DNA of 64,000 nucleotides. Origin: JAXLVB01 sp046329195 (GTDB lineage: Bacteria; Bacteroidota; Bacteroidia; Cytophagales; Spirosomataceae). The DNA lies in assembly GCA_046329195.1 (NCBI GenBank), contig JAXLVB010000001.1, positions 1,488,001-1,552,000 on the forward strand. The letters are read 5' to 3'. This document shows positions 9,187-18,127 of the stretch, piece by piece. Every line of letters begins with the position of its first letter. Within the stretch, counting starts at the first letter, position 1. Both the position numbers and the translations under genes were made by a program. The notes beneath the pieces were generated by a model. The model ran no database searches, had not been told where the DNA came from, and worked only from the letters and a program-made list of their open reading frames with translations.

Positions 9187-10335
9187 ATGGATTTACTATC
9201 GCCCATGACCCCAATTGAACTCAGAAGACACCTCCATACCCTTCCCGAGCTTTCGGGTTTCGAGAAAAATACCAGTGCTTTTATTATTAAAACACTTCGC
9301 CAATTAGGTATCACCAAGATCCATCATGGCTTTTCGTTCTTTACTACCATTGCTGAGATTGATGGTCTGGAACCTGGCCCTACCTTTTTGTTTCGTTGCG
9401 AATTAGATGCCCTGCCGATTCAGGAAGAAAATAGTTTTGCCCATCGGTCCACCTACGCAGGTATCTCGCATAAGTGCGGCCACGACGGCCATGCTGCCAC
9501 AATGGTACGTTTTGCACAAAAACTGATGCAAAAGCGACCTCAAAAAGGGCGAGTTTTGTTATTGTTTCAGTCGGCAGAAGAAACAGGGGCAGGAGCGAAG
9601 GCAGCCCTCGAATCACGCTACTTAGAACAGTTTGAGGTTGATTATGCCTTTGCTTATCACAACATCGTTGGTTTTCCACTCGGCACCGTGTTGGCACGAG
9701 AAGGATTATTCACACCCTGTGTAGAAAGTGGCGTGTTTGAGCTGACAGGCCAAACCAGCCATGCAGCCGAGCCACAAAAAGGCATTAATCCTGCCAAGGC
9801 TATTGCCGAAATCATCTGTTATTTTGATTCGCTTACACTACTTGATAAAAATGCCGACGACTATTTCATAGCCACACCCATCCACCTCGAAATGGGCGAA
9901 AAAGCCTACGGTACTTCGGCGGGTAGTGCCACGATTGGTTATACGTTCAGAACTTGGAAAAACGATGTTTTTGCAAACAAAAAGCAACAAATCATCCAGC
10001 AAGTAACGGCCATTGCTCAAGAACATCACCTAGTACTAAATGCTACTTGGCTTGAGTCATTTGCGGCTAATACCAACCATCTTGACGCTTATCTGGCTAT
10101 CAAACAAGCGGCTACTCTCCAAAATATCTCCTTTGCCGAACTAGACAAACCCTTTGAATTTGGAGAAGATTTTGGGCTTTTTACCCAACAATACAAAGGA
10201 GCTATGTTTGGCATCGGTTCAGGCGAAAACAGCCCCCCTTTGCATAGCCCCACATACGATTTCCCAGATGAGCTTATCGAAATCGGTAGCTCAATGTTCA
10301 TGCAGTTAGTTGACTTGTGCTTGAATCGGGATTGA
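9187..10335 (+). CDS. M20D family amidohydrolase/peptidase
   Basis: A 382-residue metal-dependent hydrolase of the M20D type (N-acyl-amino-acid amidohydrolase / hippurate hydrolase / IAA-amino acid hydrolase relatives). Seen: RCELDALP (residues 70-77); the metal block KCGHDGH, giving the bridging Cys97 and His99; the glutamate pair SAEETGAG (Glu131-Glu132); His158 in AYHN; and a distal His353 in LHSPTYDFPDE. A dimerisation lid domain (about 180-300) lies in between. It lacks a signal peptide, so it should act in the cytoplasm, removing acyl or aryl groups from amino acids. Length is normal for the family. An ATG at 9205 (MTPIELRRHLH) is a possible alternative start. It stands alone, with a minus-strand terminator after it. 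Substrate cannot be told from sequence. Confidence 0.88.
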   Translation: MDLLSPMTPIELRRHLHTLPELSGFEKNTSAFIIKTLRQLGITKIHHGFSFFTTIAEIDGLEPGPTFLFRCELDALPIQEENSFAHRSTYAGISHKCGHDGHAATMVRFAQKLMQKRPQKGRVLLLFQSAEETGAGAKAALESRYLEQFEVDYAFAYHNIVGFPLGTVLAREGLFTPCVESGVFELTGQTSHAAEPQKGINPAKAIAEIICYFDSLTLLDKNADDYFIATPIHLEMGEKAYGTSAGSATIGYTFRTWKNDVFANKKQQIIQQVTAIAQEHHLVLNATWLESFAANTNHLDAYLAIKQAATLQNISFAELDKPFEFGEDFGLFTQQYKGAMFGIGSGENSPPLHSPTYDFPDELIEIGSSMFMQLVDLCLNRD

Positions 10336-10372
10336 TTTACCCACAAACGTACTGGATGGAGCTAAATAAAAA

Positions 10373-10412
10373 CCACCCTGTAACACGCTGTTTGTTGAGT
10401 GTTACAGGGTGG
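10373..10412 (-). terminator. Terminator of the molybdenum hydroxylase operon
   Basis: A perfect 14-bp inverted repeat (10373-10386 with 10399-10412) with a 12-nt loop. On the minus strand the hairpin is followed by TTTTTATTT; on the plus strand there is no T-run. It therefore serves the minus-strand operon whose last gene ends at 10427, and may also help the M20 gene. Confidence 0.75.
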
Positions 10413-10426
10413 AGAAGTTCAGAATT

Positions 10427-12709
10427 CTATGAACTTGGCGTTGCTTTCAAGAAAGGCTGATTGTAATATCGTTTGCCTGTGGCTTTAAACAACGCATTGG
10501 CCACAGCCCCAAATACTGGCGGGAAGGGTGGCTCGCCAAGGCCCGTGGGGTCAATGTCGTTTTCTACAAAATGAACGTCAATTTTCTTCGGTGCTTCGTT
10601 ATGGCGAATCATGCGATAATTATGGAAATTGTTCTGCTCGGCTGCACCATCTTTGTGCGTTAAAGCTCCATAAAACGACTGCCCGATTCCATCCACTACG
10701 GCACCTTGCACCATGTTTCGGGCCGCATCTGGATTCACAACTACCCCACAGTCAACGGCAGAAGTGACCGATTCAACGTACGGTTGCCCATCTCGCATCA
10801 CCATATCTACCACGTGGCCTGCATACGAAGCATGGCAGAAATAAGCGGCTACGCCACGCTTTTTACCTGCATTTTCGGGTTTGCCCCAACCCGATTTTTC
10901 TTTCAAGAGCTCTAATACGCCTATATATCGGCTGGCATCGTAATCGTTGTTTTTGCCTACGGGGTTTTCTTTGGCACGCTTCAACAAATCCAAACGCATT
11001 TGGATGGGGTCTTTGCCCATCGCTTCGGCTACTTCATCCAAAAACGATTGTTCGGCGGCGGCATTGAAGTTAGAACGTGGTGCTCTGAAGGCCCCAATCG
11101 TAATGTTGGACGGAATCTCCCAGCCTTCGGCTAAATAGTTATCCACTGCTCCAGCCGGAAAACGATTGGCATGAACGGGGTTTTCGGGAATACCACCGCC
11201 GATTACATGAAAGCCGATTAGGTTTTTGTTGGCATCGAGTGCCGCCCGATACGTTGCCGTGTACATGGGGCGATAGATACCGTAATTCATATCGTCTTCA
11301 CGGGTATAAATCAGCTTGATAGGAGCCTTCATCTTCTGCGAAATACGTGCCGCTTCATACGCAAACTGTGTGTAAGCCCTCCGACCAAAACCTCCACCCA
11401 TGCGAGTCATTTGGATTTCGATTTTGTCAGGCGGTAAATTCAGCAGTTTTGCCAGCGTAGGCTCCATCCAGCCGGGTGCTTGGTGCGGCCCAGCTACCAA
11501 CGCTTTGTCTTCCTGCACATGGGCAAAGAAATTCATGGGCTCCATGCAGTTATGTGCCAAAAACGGAGCATTGTACGTGCGCTCGATAATCTGAGCGGCA
11601 TTTTTGAAAGCCGTTTCGGGGTCTCCATCTTTTCGGAGTTGCTGAGCAGGCTTCTTGGCATACTCAGCCATCATTTCAAACTGTTTGCTGGTGGTTTCTA
11701 ATCTTCCTGGCACCACTTTCTCAGTTTTTCCACCTCGACCCATCATGGTTTCTTTCAAATCACCTGCCGCTTCCCATTGGGCATTGATTTTCTTGCGAGC
11801 ATTCATGACCTCCCAAGTCGAGTTACCCACAATGGCAATCATCTCGTTGAAGGTGCGTGTATCAAACCCTGCCTGCTCAAAACCATCGTCATACAGTTTA
11901 AAACTAAAAATATCTTTGATACCCGGCATTTTCTTGGCGGCTATGGCATCAAACGATTTGAGTTTCATCCCAAAGGCTGGGGGGTGCTGAATCATGGCAA
12001 TCAACATGCCCTCTACTCGATAGTCCATCCCGAAGAGGGGCTTGCCCGTAACCACTTTCAAACCCTCGGTATTTTTCTTTGAATTTCTGACAATCGAAAA
12101 ATCCTTCGGCGTTTTCAACTTCACCTCTTTTGGAACAGGAAGGGTAGCTGCCTTAGCAGCCATTGCGCCATAGTTAGCCGTTTTTCCACTCGAATGAGAC
12201 AGAACCCCTGCTTTGGTCGTAATTTCAGCCGCTGGTACGCCCCAAGTTTGTGCGGTGGCTTCGATGAGCATTTGACGTGCGGCGGCGCCTGCGTTTCGGA
12301 GGGGTTTCCAGTACATTCTCACCGAATTACTGCCCCCTGTAAATTGTGGGCCGTATTTCACGTTGTCGTGCGTACCCATTTCGACTACCACATTTTTCCA
12401 ATCAACGTCCAATTCTTCGGCTATGATCATGGGTAGTGAGGTCATCACGTTTTGGCCAAATTCGGGGTTTGGGCAAAGAATTTTTACTACATTATCAGGT
12501 GTGATTTTGATGTAGGCTGCCAGTTCAGACCATTGGTCTGCGAGGTTCAATGCTTCTACTTTTTCAGCTGCTTTTGCACTTGCAAACCAGCTGAAACTGA
12601 GCATCATTCCGCCACCTGCCAACAAAGAAGATTGGAGGAAAGAACGGCGACTAAGCCCCCCAGCCCCCGATGGGGGAGCTACAGCTTCACTATTATTTAT
12701 GTTTTTCAT
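10427..12709 (-). CDS. Molybdenum hydroxylase large subunit (IorB-like), copy 1
   Basis: A 760-residue molybdopterin-binding subunit of the xanthine dehydrogenase family, closest in layout to isoquinoline 1-oxidoreductase beta subunits. A Tat signal is seen: SRRSFLQ at residues 20-26, then a hydrophobic stretch, predicting folded export. Cofactor-site motifs include NCMEPMNFFAHV, RMGGGFGRRAYT, GAFRAPRSN and near the C-terminus GLGEPPFPP, whose glutamate is the expected catalytic base. It should hydroxylate a heterocycle or oxidise an aldehyde, passing electrons to the 2Fe-2S subunit encoded 74 bp upstream. It is last in the operon and 378 codons-scale similar throughout to the second large subunit (13349-15580). 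Oddity: residues 11-19 (APPSGAGGL) are encoded by an intergenic-type repeat inserted before the RR motif; the paralogue starts simply MKTQSRRSFL. Substrate unknown. Confidence 0.9.
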   Translation of the reverse strand: MKNINNSEAVAPPSGAGGLSRRSFLQSSLLAGGGMMLSFSWFASAKAAEKVEALNLADQWSELAAYIKITPDNVVKILCPNPEFGQNVMTSLPMIIAEELDVDWKNVVVEMGTHDNVKYGPQFTGGSNSVRMYWKPLRNAGAAARQMLIEATAQTWGVPAAEITTKAGVLSHSSGKTANYGAMAAKAATLPVPKEVKLKTPKDFSIVRNSKKNTEGLKVVTGKPLFGMDYRVEGMLIAMIQHPPAFGMKLKSFDAIAAKKMPGIKDIFSFKLYDDGFEQAGFDTRTFNEMIAIVGNSTWEVMNARKKINAQWEAAGDLKETMMGRGGKTEKVVPGRLETTSKQFEMMAEYAKKPAQQLRKDGDPETAFKNAAQIIERTYNAPFLAHNCMEPMNFFAHVQEDKALVAGPHQAPGWMEPTLAKLLNLPPDKIEIQMTRMGGGFGRRAYTQFAYEAARISQKMKAPIKLIYTREDDMNYGIYRPMYTATYRAALDANKNLIGFHVIGGGIPENPVHANRFPAGAVDNYLAEGWEIPSNITIGAFRAPRSNFNAAAEQSFLDEVAEAMGKDPIQMRLDLLKRAKENPVGKNNDYDASRYIGVLELLKEKSGWGKPENAGKKRGVAAYFCHASYAGHVVDMVMRDGQPYVESVTSAVDCGVVVNPDAARNMVQGAVVDGIGQSFYGALTHKDGAAEQNNFHNYRMIRHNEAPKKIDVHFVENDIDPTGLGEPPFPPVFGAVANALFKATGKRYYNQPFLKATPSS
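12653..12680 (+). repeat. GC-rich palindromic repeat, copy A, inside a coding region
   Basis: A 28-bp sequence with a CCCCCGATGGGGG core. A near-identical inverted copy (about 24 of 27 positions) lies at 12759-12785. This copy encodes residues 11-19 of the large subunit, ahead of its Tat motif. The form is that of dispersed intergenic repeats common in Bacteroidota, and its presence in frame suggests insertion into the 5' end of the gene. Confidence 0.75.
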
Positions 12710-12758
12710 CTTATTTTAAATGTAAATTTTAAAAATAATTTAATATACCCCGTCAACG

Positions 12759-12785
12759 AGTTCCCCCATCGGGGGTTAGGGGGCT
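12759..12785 (-). repeat. GC-rich palindromic repeat, copy B, in the operon spacer
   Basis: The inverted partner of copy A. It overlaps the first bases of the small-subunit stop codon region and fills part of the 74-bp spacer between the 2Fe-2S and large-subunit genes. With copy A it could form a long mRNA stem whose loop holds the start codon at 12709. Confidence 0.75.
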
Positions 12786-13239
12786 ATTTTTTAGCCGCTG
12801 CTTTGATTGCCTCCTTGATTCTCAGATACGTACCACAACGGCAAATGTTGCCACTCATGTAAGCATCAATATCTTCGTCCGTAGGATTTGGATTGCTTTT
12901 TAGCAATGCCGCCGCACTCATAATTTGCCCCGACTGACAATAGCCACACTGGGCCACGTCGTGTTCGAGCCAGGCTTTTTGGACAGGATGTGTTCCGTTT
13001 TCAGAAAGACCCTCGATGGTGGTAATCGCTGCCTTTCCAACGGACGATACGGGTAAGCTACACGAACGTACGGGTTGTCCGTCAAGATGGACGGTACAAG
13101 CTCCGCACTGTGCCATGCCGCAGCCGAATTTTGTGCCGGGCATATTGAGGTGATCACGTAAAACCCACAGCATGGGCGTTGAGGGGTCAACGTCAACTTG
13201 TTGGGTTTTACCATTGATTTTCAGCGAATATTTTGCCAT
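12784..13239 (-). CDS. 2Fe-2S small subunit of molybdenum hydroxylase (IorA-like)
   Basis: A 151-residue protein with the two [2Fe-2S] clusters of the xanthine dehydrogenase small-subunit family. The N-terminal plant-ferredoxin-type cluster uses FGCGMAQCGAC plus a later cysteine (VRSC), at about residues 39-62. The C-terminal cluster uses QCGYCQSGQ and NICRCG, at about residues 97-137. It carries electrons away from the molybdenum centre of the large subunit. No signal peptide is seen, so it would be exported by hitch-hiking with the Tat-bearing partner. It sits between two large-subunit genes and is the only small subunit in the window, so it may serve both. Length is normal (150-160). No FAD subunit, cytochrome or XdhC-type maturation gene is nearby. 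Confidence 0.93.
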   Translation of the reverse strand: MAKYSLKINGKTQQVDVDPSTPMLWVLRDHLNMPGTKFGCGMAQCGACTVHLDGQPVRSCSLPVSSVGKAAITTIEGLSENGTHPVQKAWLEHDVAQCGYCQSGQIMSAAALLKSNPNPTDEDIDAYMSGNICRCGTYLRIKEAIKAAAKK

Positions 13240-13348
13240 GGTTTGTTGCCAGTTTAAAAATTTAACAAAAATCTATCAAAAAATCTACAAAGAACAATGC
13301 TTTTCAAGCAGAAACTTACGAAAATCAAATAATAACCAACGTTGCTGA

Positions 13349-15580
13349 TTAGATATAATCGCTAAAAGGTTGTTTGTAGAATCGTTTGCCCGTGACTTTA
13401 TAGAGTGCATTAGCCAAGGCTCCAAACACGGGCGGGTAGGCAGGTTCGCCCATGCCTGAGGGGTCAATATCGTTTTGTACAAAATGTACCTCAATGGCCT
13501 TTGGTGCTTCGTTGTGGCGAATCATGCGGTATTGATGAAAATTGTTGGCATCAGGTACGCCTTTTGACAACGTCATTTTGCCGAATAGAGCAGTACCTAT
13601 ACCATCCACAATGCCACCCTCAGCCATGTTTTTGGCCGCAATAGGGTTTACCACAATGCCGCAGTCAAGGGCGCACCAGACGTTATTGATGACGGGCGAG
13701 CCTTCTTTTATTTCTAAATCAAGCACGCTGGCGGCATACGAATCGTGGCAGAAATAGGCTGAAAATCCTACTTTTCTACTTGTTTTGAGGGTTTCCCAAT
13801 TCGATTTTTCTTTGACCAATTCTAGCACTTTGGTAAACCGTGTTGGCTCATAATCGTTGTTTTTACCAACGGGATTTTCCTTGGCTCGTTTGAGCAATTC
13901 TAACCGAAAGGCAATCGGGTCTTTGCCTGCCAGTTCGGCTACTTCGTCCAAAAACGACTGTTCTGCGGTGGCGATGAAGTTGGAGCGTGGCGCTCGAAAT
14001 GACCCAACAGTAATATTGGACTCAATGATGAATTCTTCGGCAAGGTAATGCTCCACTGCTCCTGCTGGGAAGCGGTTGGCTTCGAGCGGTGACTGCGGTA
14101 TGCCGCCTGCCTTGACGTGAAAGCCAATGAGGTTATTTTGAGCATCTAACGCAGCCCGATACGTAGCAGAATAGGCAGGGCGATAAATGCCGGCTGTCAT
14201 GTCGTCTTCACGGGTGTAGATGAGCTTAACGGGGGCATTCACTTTTTGCGAAATCAAAGCCGCCTCAATCAGCCAGTGGGCGTAAGAGCGCCGCCCAAAA
14301 CCACCGCCGAGGCGGGTCATTTTGATGTCTATTTTCTCCAAAGGCAGCCCCAAACGAGCCGAAAGGGCTTGTTCTGTAAATTCAGGTTTTTGAATGGGGC
14401 CTGACAGTTCGGCTTTTTCGGTGGTAACGTGGGCAAAAAAGTTCATCGGCTCCATGCAGTTGTGTACCAAAAACGGAGCTGTGTAAGTACGCTCTATCAC
14501 CTTGGTGGCGTTTTTAAAAGCTGTTTCCACGTCGCCATCTGTGCGGCGAACCGTTGCAGGTTTTTTCATGCCTTCGACCAATTTGGCCGTATGGTCAGCA
14601 GAGTTTTCTAAACCTGCTGGTATTTTTTCGCTGAGCTTTCGGCCCAGCATATTGCGGTTTTGGGAGTAGCTCTCGGCTGGTATCCAGTTGATTTTCAGGG
14701 CTTTTTTGGCTTGCATTACCTCCCAGGTGCTGTTGCCAACAACGGCTACTATTTCATTGAACTGAGTGGTGTCGAAAAACTGTAATTCGTAGCCTTCGTT
14801 GAAAATCTTGACCGGGAAAATGGCTTTGATGCCTTTCATCTTCTTGACAACCGCCTCGTTCTGAACCGATTTGAATTTCAAGCCCATCGCAGGCGGATGA
14901 ACAATCATGGCAATCAACATGCCCTCTTTTCGGGTATCAATGCCAAACAGAGGCTTGCCCGTTACGATTTTCTCCAAGTCAATATTGCGTTGGTTTTTAC
15001 CTACAATCTTGAATTGTTTGAGGTCTTTTAGTTTTACGTCCTTCGGCACAGGTAGTTGTGCTGCTGCCGTAGCCATTTCGCCGTAGTTGGCCGATTTACC
15101 GCTACTTTTATGATGCAAAACGCCCAATTCGGTACTTATCTCTTCAATAGGTACATTCCATGCGTTGGCAGCGGCCTCTCGGAGCATTTGGCGAGCCGTC
15201 GCTCCTGCCATACGCAAGGGTTTCCAGCCCTGATGAATGGCTTGGCTACCGCCAATGAACTGTCGAGTAAAATGTTTAGTGTCTAAATCGGCTTGTTCGA
15301 TGATTATTTTGGAAAAATCTACGTCCAATTCCTCCGCCACAATCATGGGCATGGAGGTTTTTACGCCCTGCCCGCCTTCGGGATTAGGCGACATGATTTT
15401 GATGACGTTGTCAGCCGTGATTTTGACAAAGCCGTTGAGTTCGTTGAAACCCACTGGTAAATTAGTAGCTTTGAGAACGTCAGCCGATTTAAAACTTGAC
15501 AAAAAACTGATTCCCAGCATTAAACCCCCTCCTGAAAGGGCAGAGGCTTTGAGGAAGGAACGGCGACTTTGGGTTTTCAT
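13349..15580 (-). CDS. Molybdenum hydroxylase large subunit (IorB-like), copy 2
   Basis: About 743 residues and a paralogue of the subunit at 10427-12709. The start is set at ATG 15580, giving MKTQSRRSFLKAS, a compact Tat signal; the longer frame from 15601 adds seven residues with no function I can see. Motifs match those of copy 1: NCMEPMNFFAHV, RLGGGFGRRSYA, GSFRAPRSN and GMGEPAYPPVFG with the catalytic-type glutamate. It lies upstream of the small subunit (109 bp gap) and downstream of an alpha/beta hydrolase. The two copies differ at several positions around the substrate pocket (for example PPFPP versus PAYPP), consistent with different substrates or sequential steps, which is inference. 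No cytochrome domain is fused. Confidence 0.9.
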   Translation of the reverse strand: MKTQSRRSFLKASALSGGGLMLGISFLSSFKSADVLKATNLPVGFNELNGFVKITADNVIKIMSPNPEGGQGVKTSMPMIVAEELDVDFSKIIIEQADLDTKHFTRQFIGGSQAIHQGWKPLRMAGATARQMLREAAANAWNVPIEEISTELGVLHHKSSGKSANYGEMATAAAQLPVPKDVKLKDLKQFKIVGKNQRNIDLEKIVTGKPLFGIDTRKEGMLIAMIVHPPAMGLKFKSVQNEAVVKKMKGIKAIFPVKIFNEGYELQFFDTTQFNEIVAVVGNSTWEVMQAKKALKINWIPAESYSQNRNMLGRKLSEKIPAGLENSADHTAKLVEGMKKPATVRRTDGDVETAFKNATKVIERTYTAPFLVHNCMEPMNFFAHVTTEKAELSGPIQKPEFTEQALSARLGLPLEKIDIKMTRLGGGFGRRSYAHWLIEAALISQKVNAPVKLIYTREDDMTAGIYRPAYSATYRAALDAQNNLIGFHVKAGGIPQSPLEANRFPAGAVEHYLAEEFIIESNITVGSFRAPRSNFIATAEQSFLDEVAELAGKDPIAFRLELLKRAKENPVGKNNDYEPTRFTKVLELVKEKSNWETLKTSRKVGFSAYFCHDSYAASVLDLEIKEGSPVINNVWCALDCGIVVNPIAAKNMAEGGIVDGIGTALFGKMTLSKGVPDANNFHQYRMIRHNEAPKAIEVHFVQNDIDPSGMGEPAYPPVFGALANALYKVTGKRFYKQPFSDYI

Positions 15581-15609
15581 AGATTTTAATTTTAAAACCA
15601 AATTTACAA

Positions 15610-16686
15610 TTAATTATCCAACTTTTTCTCTTTTAGCCACTTAGATAGTAAGTCAGCAATTTCGATATTATTCAAGTCGGAAAACGGAAAGTGGGTATTG
15701 CCCTTTATTCCCAATTCGGGCAGGTGAACTACCGTTACATCACCACCATATTTATTGACGGCATCTCGCCACTTTCTGGCCATTTCTAATCTGGCTCGCC
15801 AGCCGTCAGCACCTGGGTTTTCGATTTGCTTTTCAGGAATAAAATCGCCGTAATAAATGATAATGGGAATTTTGGTGAGTTTCATAAAATCAGCCATCGG
15901 TACTGGAAGGGCGGCTACAGGCCCTGCAGAACTTGGTATTGGAGCAGGGACTTCTCCCTCTGGAAATAGAAAACCGCTGCCGGGTTCGTAAGAAGCAATG
16001 GCTTTAATGTTGCTGTTCTTGACAGCTGTTGCCCAACCAAATCCACCTGAATGTGAATGGGTAACCAAAACTCCTTCGCCGATTTTATCAAAAAGTTTTG
16101 ATGTTGCATTTGTAATGACTTCGGTATCAAAGCCTCCAATATTGGGCACCATTTGGCGAAAATATTGATTGAGGGTTTCTTCATCTTTGGCAAACTGCAC
16201 CCCTGGGAAATACTCCGTTCCGATACCCACCCGAAACGTCCCAAACCACGTTTGTTCGTCAGGTGTAGGCGTGATGGTAGCAGGCACAGTACTTCTACCC
16301 GCACTGCCCCTACGAGGTTGGTCAATAAGATAAACCCCAAATCCACGCCTTAGAAATAAATTATTAAAACCCTCTCTACCGTCAGGGGTAGTCATCCAAG
16401 TTTTAGAAAACTGACCTATTCCATGCCAAAATACCAAGGGTAATTTTCTGGCTTTGGCGGGGATTTGATAGGTAATGTAGGCATGGTCGCCGTGAAAGGT
16501 TTGCCCTTCGGGTGTGCGTTTGATGGGGTCGAACGTGCCTTCATTTTTGATAACTGTACCGCCAACGGCAAAGCTACCCTGCTCTTTAATGACCAATAAA
16601 CCTTTTTTATTGGAAACGCAAGCTGAAAATAGCACGCATAGTACAACCAGCGAAATAGAGGAATGTTTTTTCAGGGTTTTAACCAT
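15610..16686 (-). CDS. Alpha/beta-hydrolase lipoprotein
   Basis: A 358-residue exported hydrolase. The start is ATG 16686, two bases after the upstream gene's stop codon, giving the lipoprotein signal MVKTLKKHSSISLVVLCVLF with lipobox LFSAC. Alpha/beta-hydrolase features: the oxyanion strand LVFWHGIGQ, the nucleophile elbow THSHSGG (first serine the likely nucleophile), a YYGDFIP strand near the acid position and a C-terminal NTHFPF histidine. It probably cleaves an ester or lactone in the periplasm. The near-overlap with the NTF2-like gene shows co-transcription and suggests it prepares a substrate for, or processes a product of, the two exported molybdenum hydroxylases downstream. Substrate unknown. 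Confidence 0.85.
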   Translation of the reverse strand: MVKTLKKHSSISLVVLCVLFSACVSNKKGLLVIKEQGSFAVGGTVIKNEGTFDPIKRTPEGQTFHGDHAYITYQIPAKARKLPLVFWHGIGQFSKTWMTTPDGREGFNNLFLRRGFGVYLIDQPRRGSAGRSTVPATITPTPDEQTWFGTFRVGIGTEYFPGVQFAKDEETLNQYFRQMVPNIGGFDTEVITNATSKLFDKIGEGVLVTHSHSGGFGWATAVKNSNIKAIASYEPGSGFLFPEGEVPAPIPSSAGPVAALPVPMADFMKLTKIPIIIYYGDFIPEKQIENPGADGWRARLEMARKWRDAVNKYGGDVTVVHLPELGIKGNTHFPFSDLNNIEIADLLSKWLKEKKLDN

Positions 16687-16688
16687 AA

Positions 16689-17144
16689 TTACTTCTTGAT
16701 CTGATGTGTATCTCGCACACTGCTGAAGGTCAGCGCCAACATTTTCCAATTTTCACCCTGTTTTTGATAAACTTCTGTTACCGTAAATTCAGTGATAGCC
16801 TCATTGCCTCTCACCATGGCTACCAGCGTAATTCGGTTCCAGACGATGGCTGTATTTCCTGAAACTTCTACCGCTGTATCGTGCACTTTGGCCTCTTTGT
16901 ACCAAATACTTCCCGTTTTGATGATGTCCAATTCTTCGTCCGTTTTCCATGTGCCGCTCATGTGGACAAATTTGGCTTTGGCGTCAAATAAATCTTTCAA
17001 TTTATCCACGTTTTTATCGGCCATCCACTGCCATTTGTCTTTGGAGAGCTGAATGAGTTCCTGCGTGGTCTTGTCTGATGATTGAGCAAAAGACATTTTT
17101 GCCAATCCAAAAAAAATAGAGACTGCTACTACGAATGCTTTCAT
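16689..17144 (-). CDS. Secreted NTF2-like (SnoaL/DUF4440-type) protein
   Basis: A 151-residue protein with a signal peptide (MKAFVVAVSIFFGLAKMSFAQ) followed by an NTF2-like cone fold: helix LIQLSKDKWQWMADKNVDKL, then strands KAKFVHMSG, TAVEVSGNTAIVWNRITL and EFTVTEVYQKQGENWKML. Proteins of this fold act as small enzymes (isomerases, cyclases, dehydratases) or binding domains; no catalytic residue can be fixed here. It overlaps functionally with its neighbours: the next gene starts two bases after its stop. It likely belongs to the same pathway as the esterase and molybdenum hydroxylases. The 60-bp spacer to the aldo/keto reductase gene holds no clear terminator. Confidence 0.8.
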   Translation of the reverse strand: MKAFVVAVSIFFGLAKMSFAQSSDKTTQELIQLSKDKWQWMADKNVDKLKDLFDAKAKFVHMSGTWKTDEELDIIKTGSIWYKEAKVHDTAVEVSGNTAIVWNRITLVAMVRGNEAITEFTVTEVYQKQGENWKMLALTFSSVRDTHQIKK

Positions 17145-17203
17145 TTTGATGCGTTACGTACGTCGCTACGTTTGTTTTTAGAGTTTTTGATTAAAAAATT
17201 GAC

Positions 17204-18055
17204 TTAAATCCCTGCTTTATATTCTCCCAACCATTTGACCATAGCAGGGTCTCGGTGATCAAAAAAGCTGCTCGTTTTGGTATCCAACATTTTGATATTT
17301 TCCATGTCTTCGGTAGTCAATTCAAAGTCGAAGATGTTGAAATTCTCAGCCATTCTTTCTTTTCTGATTGATTTAGGAATAGCCACAACGCCTCTTTGTG
17401 TAAGCCAACGAAGCACCACTTGGGCGATAGATTTATCGTATTTTTTACCAATTGAACTCAACAATTCATTTTGAAAAAGATTATTTCTGCCTTCGGCAAA
17501 TGGCCCCCACGATTCTATCTGAATGTTGTTTTCTATCATAAACTGCTGATTGTCAATTTGCTGATGAAAAGGGTGCGTTTCTACCTGATTGACAGCAGGG
17601 ACGATTTCGTTATGAACGATCAAATCTATGAGCCTGTCGGGATGAAAATTGCTAACACCGATGGCTTTGATTCTGCCTTCTTTGTACAGGTCTTGCATGG
17701 CTCGCCAAGTGCCATAGACATCACCGAAAGGTTGGTGCATCAGGTACAAATCCAAAAAGTCTAAGCCCAATTGATTCATGGATTTTTCAAACGCCTTTTT
17801 TGTTCCTTCATAGCCATTGGACTGAATCCATACTTTGGTCGTAATAAAAAGCTCATCTCTTGAAACCCCACTCTGTTTAATAGCTTTTCCCACGGCCTCT
17901 TCGTTTCCATACGAAGCCGCCGTGTCAATCAAGCGATAGCCTACATGGATAGCGTCTAAGACGCTTTTTTCGCATTCCTCTAAATCAGTCACTTGAAAGA
18001 CTCCAAACCCAAGAATGGGCATTTCGACGCCATTATTTAATTTTACTTTTTGCAT
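17204..18055 (-). CDS. Aldo/keto reductase (AKR5-like)
   Basis: A 283-residue cytoplasmic NADPH-dependent reductase with the (beta/alpha)8 AKR fold and an intact catalytic tetrad: Asp44 and Tyr49 (RLIDTAASYGNEEA), Lys74 (FITTKVW) and His107 (LYLMHQPFG). The cofactor-binding end is seen in IPKSIRKERMAENFNIFDF. Length and motifs match the 2,5-diketo-gluconate reductase / prostaglandin-F synthase-like AKR5 group. It reduces aldehydes or ketones to alcohols. It lies 72 bp downstream of the carboxylesterase gene on the same strand and 59 bp before the NTF2-like gene, so it is probably part of the AraC-linked operon. The actual substrate cannot be read from sequence. Confidence 0.9.
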   Translation of the reverse strand: MQKVKLNNGVEMPILGFGVFQVTDLEECEKSVLDAIHVGYRLIDTAASYGNEEAVGKAIKQSGVSRDELFITTKVWIQSNGYEGTKKAFEKSMNQLGLDFLDLYLMHQPFGDVYGTWRAMQDLYKEGRIKAIGVSNFHPDRLIDLIVHNEIVPAVNQVETHPFHQQIDNQQFMIENNIQIESWGPFAEGRNNLFQNELLSSIGKKYDKSIAQVVLRWLTQRGVVAIPKSIRKERMAENFNIFDFELTTEDMENIKMLDTKTSSFFDHRDPAMVKWLGEYKAGI

Positions 18056-18127
18056 AGTTTTTTGTTACTAATGAACGAAGAAGCACTAATAAGTTAAGTT
18101 TCATTTGTGCATTTGTGGAATTTATTT

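Noticed and set aside
10528..12082. Plus-strand frames opposite the molybdenum hydroxylase large subunit
   Set aside because: Low-complexity shadows of conserved coding sequence on the other strand.
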